Origin: an uncultured Spartobacteria bacterium
GTDB taxonomy: Bacteria > Verrucomicrobiota > Verrucomicrobiia > Chthoniobacterales > Chthoniobacteraceae
Assembly (NCBI GenBank): GCA_903882875.1
Contig: CAIRYQ010000081.1
Coordinates: 1-63,011 of the forward strand
DNA: 63,011 nucleotides
Direction: 5' to 3'
Shown: in pieces, positions 1-8,300 of the stretch
Layout of the letters: each line of letters begins with the position of its first letter
Position numbering within the stretch: position 1 is the first letter of the stretch
Notes under the pieces: generated by a model
The model's database searches: none
What the model saw: only the letters and a program-made list of their open reading frames with translations
Told to the model about the DNA's origin: nothing
Program-made: the position numbers and the translations under genes

Positions 1-36
1 GGTCGGCCCCCGGCCTCCTGCGCCGGGGATGGACAA

Positions 37-80
37 ACCCAAAAACCCAAACTAAACCAATAAACCAATAAACCAACCAC
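37..80. repeat. A/C-rich low-complexity stretch
   Basis: This stretch is a run of near-repeats of a ccaataaa-like word, unlike the GC-rich surroundings. Nothing suggests coding. It lies just outside the dnaE relic and is best read as non-coding sequence at the edge of a decayed region. Confidence 0.4.
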
Positions 81-120
81 TCGGACTAACTCTCCCTGTG
101 GCTCGAAAATGTGAGTCCGG

Positions 121-450
121 TCAATCAAGATTACAGCCCAGTCCGCTATCGAAGGCCGTGACGATGCCTTCGGCCTCGATTACCGGGATCTAAACGGTCG
201 CCAGCCCGAAGTGCAGGTAAGTCGTGGCAAATATTTCGCGCTCAATGATGCCTGCGTGGTCGCAGAACGTGATAAACTTCATCTGCTCACCATTGACCTG
301 ATGATGCGAGCGGTCGGTGATGATGAGCCCGCAGGTGATGACGCGCTGGCCGGCGTAATGGGCGAAATCTCGAATGGGGCAATACGTCTCCCACGGGATG
401 CCAGGGAACTGATCGAGCGGATGCAACCAGCGACGCTGCAAAATACGATA
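121..450 (-). pseudogene. DNA polymerase III alpha subunit (DnaE) C-terminal relic
   Basis: The minus-strand translation reads HPLDQFPGIPWETYC, then GQRVITCGLIITDR, then NGEQMKFITFCDHAGIIE. This is the pattern of the OB-fold region near the C-terminus of bacterial DnaE-type polymerases. An in-frame TAG at about 190 follows GLATV. Recognisable homology appears to resume after it (IPVIEAEGIVTAFDSG, matching the usual YPVLEVEATVEPFENG pattern) until a second stop near 121. No catalytic palm or PHP domain is present. It is a short, twice-interrupted remnant of a larger gene and should not be read as a working polymerase. Confidence 0.7.
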
Positions 451-458
451 TGCAGGGT

Positions 459-812
459 ATGAAGACCACATCTGCCTGGCGGGTTGACATCGAAGCCCCG
501 CTCTTTCCCACACTCACTTCCGATCTCCGTGTGCATGTGCTCGTGGTCGGCGAGGGAATCACGGGCGTCACCGCAGCTGTTAAGCTCAAACGCGCGGGGC
601 GCACCGTGGCTATGATCGAGCGTGGCAAGATCGGCGGTGGGGAGACCGGTCACACCACGGCACACATCACCTACGTGACCGATATGCGGCTGAGCAAGCT
701 GCCGAGGACATTCGGACGCGACCACGAGCAGGCGGCTTGGGATGCCGGGTTGCCAATTCCCGTCTCACCATCATCGCTGCAAACAGGCCGGACTAATGAA
801 ACGCATCTTTGA
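459..812 (+). pseudogene. FAD-dependent oxidoreductase (DAO family), N-terminal fragment
   Basis: The translation begins MKTTSAWRVDIEAPLFP and carries a Rossmann dinucleotide-binding motif (VVGEGITGVTAA) and the GGGETGHTTAHIT segment. These are typical of the first about 90 residues of DAO-type oxidoreductases, including those with a C-terminal Rieske domain. Homology stops near 750. The remaining residues to the stop at 812 look random, and the substrate-binding and C-terminal domains are gone. The fragment lies head-to-head with the dnaE relic, so the two probably arose from the same decay or rearrangement events. Confidence 0.7.
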
Positions 813-1995
813 ATTGCCGATTCACTTGCTCTGCTGCATTCTCTTCATCGGATGCTCCAAGACCCCGACGACGGAGAGCGAACGGCTTGAGAAAGCGGCC
901 GCACAGGGCGATGCCGCGGCGCAATTCAGTATCGGCGCATCGCTTGGCGGCCAGGCAAGCGGCGACAATAAGCAAAAGGAAGCCGCCTCATGGTTTCAGA
1001 AATCAGCCGCGCAGGGAAACGTGCAGGCGCAGGTTGCGCTTGGTGCGATGTATCGGGAAGGCAGGGGCGTGGAGAAGGACATTTCAAAGGCGATCGAGTG
1101 TTATCAGAAAGCCGCGGAAAACGGATATCCCGAAGCCCAGATCCGGCTCGGCTCGATGTATCAGTATGGCGCGGACATTCCCGAGGATGCAGCCAAGGCC
1201 GCCGCTTGGTATCAAAAAGCTGCGGAGCAAGGTGACACCGAGGCCGTCATCCGTCTCGGGGACATATTCGGAAAGGATGAAGCCGCACCGAAGAAACGGG
1301 ATCAGGCCATTCTGGTGTATCAGAAGGCAGCGGACCTGGGGGACGCGGAAGCGCAGATGCGCCTCGCAGCCAGCTATGCCGAAGGCAGGGGTGTCCCGAA
1401 GGACGCGTATAAGGCATTTGAATGGTATCTAAAGGCCGCCGAGCAAGGGCTCGTCACAGCTCAATTCGCAGTAGCCGTCATGTATGCCAGCGCCAGTGGT
1501 GTCCGGGAAGACAAAGCCAAGGCATTTGAATGGTACCAAAAATCTGCGGCTCAGGGAAAACCCGCCGCGCAGAACAACCTCGGCCTCCTTTATGCCAATG
1601 GCACTGGCATTCCAAAGGATGCAGCCAAAGCCCTCGTTTGGTTTCAGAAATCCGCCGCGCAGGGGAATGCCGAGGGCCAGAACAATCTCGGACTCTTCCA
1701 TGCTGGCGGCATAGGCATTCCCAAGGACGATGCCGCCGCTACCGAATGGTTCAAAAAATCTGCCATGCAGGGGAATTCTGATGCGCAAAGCAATCTCGCA
1801 CACCTGTATGCCGACGGAGCAGGCATCTTGAAGGACGAAGTCCGCGCCTATGCTTGGTTCAACCTCGCCGCAGCCAAGGGCAAAAAGGAAGCTGCAACGC
1901 AGCGCGACGCGCTCGAAAAGCAGATGACTGCGGAGCAGAAAACTCAGGCGCAAAGTCTCTCAGCCGAACTCGTCGCAAAAATGCCGAAGCGATAG
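796..1995 (+). CDS. Sel1-repeat lipoprotein
   Basis: This 399-residue protein starts with a lipoprotein signal peptide (hydrophobic LLCCILFIGC with a lipobox cysteine at about residue 20). The rest consists of roughly nine to ten Sel1-like repeats of about 36 residues, with the usual pattern A..WYQKAAEQG...AQ..LG.MY..G.G. Sel1 repeats form TPR-like alpha-solenoid scaffolds for protein-protein contacts, so it is probably an envelope-anchored adaptor with unknown partners. The ATG at 796 is chosen because it directly precedes the signal peptide; the 18 codons upstream belong to the decayed oxidoreductase region. No operon partner is visible. Confidence 0.85.
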   Translation: MKRIFELPIHLLCCILFIGCSKTPTTESERLEKAAAQGDAAAQFSIGASLGGQASGDNKQKEAASWFQKSAAQGNVQAQVALGAMYREGRGVEKDISKAIECYQKAAENGYPEAQIRLGSMYQYGADIPEDAAKAAAWYQKAAEQGDTEAVIRLGDIFGKDEAAPKKRDQAILVYQKAADLGDAEAQMRLAASYAEGRGVPKDAYKAFEWYLKAAEQGLVTAQFAVAVMYASASGVREDKAKAFEWYQKSAAQGKPAAQNNLGLLYANGTGIPKDAAKALVWFQKSAAQGNAEGQNNLGLFHAGGIGIPKDDAAATEWFKKSAMQGNSDAQSNLAHLYADGAGILKDEVRAYAWFNLAAAKGKKEAATQRDALEKQMTAEQKTQAQSLSAELVAKMPKR

Positions 1996-2603
1996 CTCCG
2001 CTTTGAAGTTGTTGAATCGTATGAAAGAACGCATTCACGAAATGCCCACCAGTGTGTCGCGTCCGTCGTGCCTAGTTTTGGCATCCTCGTTACCCATCCC
2101 GCGTCGCAAACTCGTTTGCGATGGAGACAGGTGCCCAGCCCGCTGCGTTATCTGCGCATAACTGCATCACAGTTCAGCGGAGTGGGGAAGTCTGGAAGAT
2201 ATGTTCGAGACGCTTTGTTGCTTCGTGCTTGCACGATTCCCCGGTGTCCCGTGTGCCTGCCAATCCTTGAAACCCGGAGTGCGAGTTCCGACGGATTCTC
2301 ATTGCCCGTGCTTCACGTTTCCTTGCTCTGCGATCGTGAGGCATTGCGTATTCCGGAGGATTTGCGTCAGGCGCTGCGTCATTCATTCCATGAGAACCTG
2401 AATCGCAAGACGGAGTTCGTGCTTTGCGTGGGCAGAGGACAATATGTGGCTTTGCTGGGTTAAGTAACCCACCAAGGCAGCCAACCGGATGCTGCGGTAT
2501 TGTCCTAGCAATCACCTATCAGCACTTGAATTACCAATTCACCAGCAAGCAATCGCTACCGCGGGGAATGCAGGGCATTCGGAATGTACTGCGGCATTTG
2601 CGT
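1996..2603. other. Intergenic region without a convincing gene
   Basis: A plus-strand reading frame runs from 2068 to 2463, and its last 45 residues look vaguely protein-like (REALRIPEDLRQALR, FVLCVGRGQYVALLG). The first half is arginine/serine-rich noise and I recognise no family, so it may be a gene tail or a decayed ORF. A perfect 6-bp inverted repeat (TGGGTT-AAGT-AACCCA) overlaps its end near 2456-2471 but lacks a T-tract. I see no RNA gene or insertion sequence here. Confidence 0.4.
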
Positions 2604-3584
2604 TCACTTTGCCAGCGCGTTCTGTTCCGGCACTAATGTCCAGCTTTTGTCCGGATTGTATTCCGACATTTGTGATGCAATCGCTTCCGTCCTTAAACCG
2701 AGATCCTTCTCATACAGTTTGCCCTGTTGATTGACGATGAATGTCATGACTCCTGATTCGCCCCAATTTGAGGGATAGGCGAGCATCGCAAATCCTGCGA
2801 TCATATTGCCATTAATGACATAGTTATACTTTCCGCCCGGTGCTGCCGGACCCTGCGCTGTAAGGATTTTGAATAGATAACCATGGAAAGGCTGCGGGCC
2901 TTCACCCTTCTTTTTGGTGCCGTAGCCCTCCGCCCGGGCTTCTGCAACGAGAGGGCCGTAGGGGCTGGTTTCCTCATTCGCAGCCGCTTCCCAGTAAAGG
3001 CCGTCTTTCTTCCCCGGAGTGCTCTTGAATTTTTGAGCATACTGCAGGACCTCGCTGCCGTTGCGATCCTTGCTGGCATATTCCCGCTGGGCATCCACGT
3101 AGGTGCGACAGACACCGATGGTGTTCAATTCATCTTCGCCGATGTGTCGGTTGATGATTTCTTCCTGCCCGGCTTCGGTGTCAAAAGACCAACGATCGTC
3201 CTTTTTGACGAGCGGGATCGGGAAGGGCCAGTTTTCTGCGCCGATGTTCAGGATGACTTTGCCCTCCCCATCAGGAACGGGATTGCACATGCGTGTGATT
3301 TCTTTGGAAAACCGGGCGAAGTTGGCTGCGTCCTCCACTTTGTCACCGGTGACAAGGGACTTGTGCCCCGGACCGAAGATTTCCTGAAGTGCCGAATGGT
3401 CCACTGCTTTTGTAGCATCAATCACGGCCTGGATAGCGTCCTTGGGAGAGGCAAATGTGCGTTGTTTGGCAGCAGGAATTTCTTTCTCAGCGCGAAGCTG
3501 CAGAGGCAGGAATGCCCCGGCTGCCATGATTAGCACTGTGATTAAGGTTCTGGCTGGATGTTGGGGTTGATTCAAGTTTTTCAT
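2604..3584 (-). CDS. DUF2950 family secreted protein
   Basis: The protein is about 326 residues with an N-terminal signal peptide (hydrophobic run ending LQLRA). The body matches the DUF2950 pattern: FASPKDAIQAVIDATKAVD near the start, DDRWSFDTEAGQEEIINR in the middle, and PQPFHGYLFKILTAQGPAAP and INGNMIAGFAMLAYP toward the end. The molecular function of DUF2950 is unknown; it is a periplasmic or envelope family commonly encoded beside DUF3300 proteins. Here the DUF3300 gene lies just upstream on the same strand (38 nt gap), so the two are likely co-transcribed. The start at MKNLNQ gives the cleanest signal peptide. Confidence 0.85.
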   Translation of the reverse strand: MKNLNQPQHPARTLITVLIMAAGAFLPLQLRAEKEIPAAKQRTFASPKDAIQAVIDATKAVDHSALQEIFGPGHKSLVTGDKVEDAANFARFSKEITRMCNPVPDGEGKVILNIGAENWPFPIPLVKKDDRWSFDTEAGQEEIINRHIGEDELNTIGVCRTYVDAQREYASKDRNGSEVLQYAQKFKSTPGKKDGLYWEAAANEETSPYGPLVAEARAEGYGTKKKGEGPQPFHGYLFKILTAQGPAAPGGKYNYVINGNMIAGFAMLAYPSNWGESGVMTFIVNQQGKLYEKDLGLRTEAIASQMSEYNPDKSWTLVPEQNALAK

Positions 3585-3622
3585 AGGCTTTGCGTATTTG
3601 ATATTTGGGTATGTCATTTCGT

Positions 3623-5002
3623 TTAGCGTTTCTTTCTGCTCAGGGCTCCCTGCGCACTGGCTGCACGTGCCGCAGGGGCGGGAGCCACGTGAAACGCGCT
3701 CCTGACTGGCGCGGCTCTCTGGATGGGCGCGGCTCTCTGGATGGGCGCGGCTCTCTGGATGGGCGCGGCTCTCTGGATGGGCGCGGCTCTCTGGATGGGC
3801 GCGGCTCGCTGGACGGGAGCGGCTCGCTGGACGGGAGCGGCTCGCTGGACGGGTGCGGCTCGCTGGACGGGTGCGGCTCGCTGGATGGGCGCGGCTCGCT
3901 GGACAGGAACGGCTCTCGTAACATTGAGCGGTTGACGGCTATTCTGTCCTCGGCTGCTAGCCGCGCGCGTATCACTTCCGCGGCCATAAGTGTTCAATAT
4001 GTTGCCTGGATGTGTTGGAATCTGGGCAGCCGCAGCGGGAGCAACCCTCTGTCCTTGCGCAACAGGCGCATGGCCTGCACCCCGGCCTGTGAAGTCGCGT
4101 TGTGCCGGGTTCGCGACACTGCCTGTGTGGGGACTCACGGCTGCAACGCCGGTGCGCGCACTTTCGGCTGCACGGGTTCCATGCGGGATTGTCACACCGG
4201 GTAATGCCGCGGGGCGGGCGACAGATCGGGAAGCGCGATTGGAAGTTCTGGCCGCGCGTTGCATGCTGGTGGCGCTCGGTTGCCACGGTCGAGTATTTGC
4301 AAGATTGCCATTTCTGCCTGCGGCCCCGCCCCGACCCCGGTAGTCCGCCCCGCCCTGCCAGTCACCCCTGTAAACGCCATGCCGCCGCCAATCCATGTCG
4401 TAATTAAGCCACGCGCCCATGGGGTAACCCATTCCAAATGTGATGAACGGCGTGTCTCCATAATCACCGTCATCAAAAATGGTGTCGGGATCATACGTGG
4501 GCATGTAAATGGAGTCGGGGTTTGTCGGCTCAATGCTAATGTCACCATTGTCCACCACCACCTGCTGCTGTGTGGTATTCACGAGGTGCCCCGCGGCCTT
4601 TGCCTGCGCGCGGAGTTGTTGAATCGCATCCATCACAGCCGCCGGCTGGGAGAGAAACGCGTCGCCGAGTTGCGTGGTCCAGTCGAGGTTTTGATTCAGC
4701 CATTGCAAAACATCGGGATAGCGCGTGAGTGCCTTGACGCTGTCGTCCCACGATTGGTTTTGGGTTTGTGCAGGGTCGCCCTTTGCAGCCACATAGCGTT
4801 GCGCGAGCACGATGTCGGAGGGCACTGTCGAGGCTGGCAGAATCAACGCAATCAAGGAATCCGGATAAAGTGCGAGCGGGCCGAGCAATTGGTCCAGTTG
4901 CTCCTGCGTCAGGAGCGGTGCGGCGGCCGGCGCAATGGGTGCCTGCCCCCGTGTGGATGCAAACAGACATAGACTGAAAAGCAGGGTGAGAAGGTGTTTC
5001 AT
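3623..5002 (-). CDS. DUF3300 family secreted protein with QRAAPV tandem tail
   Basis: This 459-residue protein has a signal peptide (MKHLLTLLFSLCLFASTRG). A DUF3300 domain spans about residues 30-230: LLTQEQLDQLLGPLALYPD, WDDSVKALTRYPDVLQWLNQ and TNPDSIYMPTYDPDTIFDD. A basic, alanine-rich low-complexity C-terminus follows, in which the hexapeptide QRAAP(I/V) is repeated about 12 times. DUF3300 has no assigned function but is an envelope family. The ATG at 5002 is preferred because it starts the signal peptide; upstream codons are not conserved. It is first in a likely two-gene unit with the DUF2950 gene. Confidence 0.85.
   Translation of the reverse strand: MKHLLTLLFSLCLFASTRGQAPIAPAAAPLLTQEQLDQLLGPLALYPDSLIALILPASTVPSDIVLAQRYVAAKGDPAQTQNQSWDDSVKALTRYPDVLQWLNQNLDWTTQLGDAFLSQPAAVMDAIQQLRAQAKAAGHLVNTTQQQVVVDNGDISIEPTNPDSIYMPTYDPDTIFDDGDYGDTPFITFGMGYPMGAWLNYDMDWRRHGVYRGDWQGGADYRGRGGAAGRNGNLANTRPWQPSATSMQRAARTSNRASRSVARPAALPGVTIPHGTRAAESARTGVAAVSPHTGSVANPAQRDFTGRGAGHAPVAQGQRVAPAAAAQIPTHPGNILNTYGRGSDTRAASSRGQNSRQPLNVTRAVPVQRAAPIQRAAPVQRAAPVQRAAPVQRAAPVQRAAPIQRAAPIQRAAPIQRAAPIQRAAPIQRAAPVRSAFHVAPAPAARAASAQGALSRKKR
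3703..3918. repeat. 18-bp tandem repeat inside the DUF3300 gene
   Basis: Ten 18-bp units run from 3721 to 3900 (plus strand ggatgggcgcggctctct), flanked by one degenerate unit on each side. Variants come in adjacent pairs (two ggacgggagc units, two ggacgggtgc units), which points to recent segmental duplication or slippage. The unit is six codons, so copy-number change keeps the frame. Confidence 0.9.
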
Positions 5003-5195
5003 GGCGTATCGGCTAATATTCAAAAGTATTCGGTGAAATGCGTTTCTGTTTCCGATGCTATGGGTGACTGGCGAACTGGGTGAATCAATCACCATTCCAT
5101 CGGGCTGGCCTCGAAAATGGCCGTATCGTGAAAAGAAGTTCCTCAGAAATTCGGCAAGTGATGTTGTTTCCTGTGCAGAATTACCGGGCATCCTC
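5003..5195. other. Upstream region of the DUF3300 gene
   Basis: This is moderately AT-rich non-coding sequence between the DUF3300 start and an IS relic. It probably holds the promoter for the DUF3300/DUF2950 pair, but no clear -35/-10 pair can be picked. Confidence 0.3.
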
Positions 5196-5291
5196 TTCAA
5201 CGAGGCGAGGCGGTTCAATGAGCTTGAGCGTGAGAACGCTTAGCTGAAGAAGATGCTGGCGGAGTCGCTGCTCAAGAACCGGGTATGGGAG
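5196..5291 (+). pseudogene. IS3-family OrfA transposase relic
   Basis: The frame reads FNEARRFNELERENA, then an in-frame TAG at 5241-5243, then LKKMLAESLLKNRVWE. This is the leucine-zipper end of IS3-type OrfA proteins (usual pattern EARRLKELEDEN.RLKKLLAE.MLDN). No helix-turn-helix, OrfB catalytic domain or terminal inverted repeats are found nearby. It is a short, dead trace of an insertion sequence. Confidence 0.6.
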
Positions 5292-5318
5292 GCGGCTTTC
5301 GCGCGCTGGCCCTCAGCG

Positions 5319-8300
5319 CTACTTCGCCCCAAGGAACCCCACCAAATCCGCCACCTCCTCCGCCGTCAGCGTGTAGAGCAGGCCGGGGGGCATGATGCTC
5401 ACGGGGGACTTCTCGCGCTTCACGATCACGTTCTTGTAGAGGTTTGCCGTCTTCCCGGCGAGCGGGTCGGTGAGGAGGGTGATGGTCGCGCTGGATTCCT
5501 CCTTCACGAGGCCGCTCAATTCGCTCGTGCCGCCCTTGCCGTCGAGGATCGTCAGCGTGATCATCGCGTATTGGTCGCCGATGACCTTGCTCGGGTCGGT
5601 GATGGATTCGAGGATGTCGTGCCGGCCGAAACGCTGCGCGACGGCGGTGAGGTCGGGGCCCACGTTGCCGCCCGCGTCGCGGAAGAGATGGCACTGCGCG
5701 CATTGCGCCTGCGTGTAGAGATCCTTCCCGCGCGCGAGGTCGGGCTTGCGGTCCTTCAGCTTGTCGAGCGCGGCTTCGAGTTCGGGCAAAGTCCACGCCT
5801 TTACAAAATCGCGCGGCTTCAGCACGGCGGGCGGCGGCGACGCGACGGGGTGCATCCATTCCGCGAGCGCGGCGCGGTCGGACTCCGGCACGCGCGATGC
5901 GGCATCGGCGCGGATGGCCTCGACGAACTTCGCGAACGAATTGCCGCCCGAGTAGCGCGCGGCCTTTTCGTGGAACCACCGGAAATACCGCACGCGCTGT
6001 TCGGGCGTCCACCCGTGCGCCCAGCGCAGGCAGAGCGCATACCAGATCTGCTCCTCTTGGGAAGGAGTCAGGAGTCGGGAATCAGGAGTCAGACCCGAGG
6101 CGGGAGTCTTTCCTGACTCCTGTCCCCTGCCCCCTGACTCCTGCGCCCCCGCGCCCTCCATGAGCGCGAGCGTCTTCTCGATTACCTGCCGGCCCAGTTC
6201 GGCGTGAAAGGCCGCGCCCTTCCTGCCGGGGAAAATGTCCGCGCCGGGGTTTGGCACCGGGCCGAGGCCGGAGTTGAGCGAAGCGGGCCGGGAGCCGGGA
6301 TTCACCGGCGGCGCTTCGGAGGGAAGGGTGTCCGCCTTGGCGGCGGCTGGAGCTGCTTGGGCGAAAAGGGGAGCGGATGCTGCAAAGGCACTTCCAGCCG
6401 GGGCAAACGCCGGATCCGATGCTCCCTTCGATGGGGCGGATTGCGAAACCGAGGAAGCCGACTGCCCATCCGATGGAGCGGATGCCTCAAAAGCATGTGT
6501 GTTTGCAGTAAAAGCACATGCTTTCTCAGGAAACGCATCTGCGTTTACAGAAAAAGCATCTGCTTTTGTAGAAAAAGCATGTGTATTTATAACAAAGGCA
6601 TCTGCTTCCCTGATGAAAGCATGTGCTTTTATAGAAGAAGCATGTGCTGTTACGTCAAAGGCATGTGCTTTTATTTCAGAAGCATGTGCATTCTCATCAA
6701 ACGCATGTGCCTTTTTCTCAAAAGCATCTGCTTTTGATGTAAAAGCATGTGTGTTTGCTGTAAAAGCATGTGCTTTTATTGCGTCCGATTGGGGCTTTTC
6801 TGAGGATACTGACGCGAATTCCGCTGGAAAACCGTCTTTTCTCTGAAAACTGCCGCTCTTTCCGCCAGACGGGCCGGGGGCTGGAGCTTTCGGGCTCTCC
6901 GACGCTTTGCCAGCGGGTTTGCCGACGAGATTGGCGTTCAGTTCGCCCAGTTCGGGATTCGAGAGCCAGACGAGGAGGGCGCAAAGCTCGCGGTTCAGCC
7001 GCCACGCGGGGGCATCCACCGGCGCACCGGGGTGGAACGCGCGCTCCGCCGCGCGTTCGGCGGGGGCCTGCTTGTCGTCCGCCTTCGGAAGCGGGCGCGG
7101 AGCGCCCGCTCCACCGGCGGTGGCGGCGTTGGCCGGGAATGGGGGGACCGGGTAATGCGCCAGCAGTTCCTCCATCACGGCCTTCACCCGTTCCTCCGAA
7201 GGCCGCCCCTGCCGCGCAAAGCTCAGTTCGAGGATGCGGAGTTTGAGGAGCTTCAGGTCGTCGGAGAGCGGGGCGAAGGGGTATTTGCCGAGTGTCTGGA
7301 GCACATCGGCCTGCGTGGTGGCATCACCCGCACGGGCGAGGGCGAGGAGTCCCATGAGGCCGTCCTGGGCGCGGGCGCGCGCAGGTTCTTTCACCTTCTC
7401 CTCGGTCCAAGGCTCAAAGAAAATGACTGGCCCATTCAGGAAGACGCTTCTGGTGTCGGGCTGGGGCTCGCTCACCGCAAGGGCGCGAAGTTTGTCCTGC
7501 GGCAGTCTTTCCACGAAGTTCCGTGCGGCGGAATAAATGAAGAGGTCGCGGTCATCAATCGCCTGCGCTTTGTCCACCATGCGGATGAGCCCGGGTGCGC
7601 TTTGGTCTCCTTCCAATTGCCGTCTGAAATCACGCTCCAGGGCATTCTTAAATTCGTCTTCCGGCACCCCATCCGGGGCGCTTGCTTTTGCTGACGGCGA
7701 TCCGGTGGTTGCGCTCGCTTCGCTCGCTGCACCACCGGCTACATTCCGCTGCGCCTCCGGCGCGCTAGCCTGCGCGGACTTCTCTTGCTCCAACAGAGGT
7801 AATAGTTTGGCGAGCCTATCCTGCAGCGCTGCCTCCTTGTTAAGTTTGGCAAGCCTCTCTTGCGATTCTTTCAACGTGGACACCTTTTTCCCCACGTAAC
7901 TCACCCGATACAGCGCCGCCGCGGTGCCGCGGCCGCCGACGGTAAAGACCATCGAGCCGTCGCGCAGGAATTCCATGTCCGTGACCGGCATTCCTTTTCC
8001 GCTGAGGAAGACTTCCACGTCGCCGTTCGCCTCGGCGTCGCGCGGGTAGGTGTAGCTGGCGAGGTCGTTCCTCGCGGTGAAGCTCGCGCCTTTCTGGTGG
8101 AGCGTGACGGCGAGGATGCGGCCATACGTCCAGTCGTGCAGGAAGAGCGCGCGGCGGTATTTTTCCGGCCAGCCTTTCGCCTCGGTGCCGAACTTCATGC
8201 CGGTGGGGCAGCCGACGCCGATGTCGGCCACGGCGGGGAGCGAGTCGGGGAAATAGGCGGGCCATTTCGCGCTGCCTTCGCGGAAGCCGTATTCGCCGCC

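Noticed and set aside
37-80. Telomere-like or origin repeat
   Set aside because: It is a short, imperfect A/C-rich run without DnaA boxes or other origin features.
6487-6780. CRISPR array
   Set aside because: The units are contiguous with no unique spacers, repeat length is 21 bp, and no cas genes are near.
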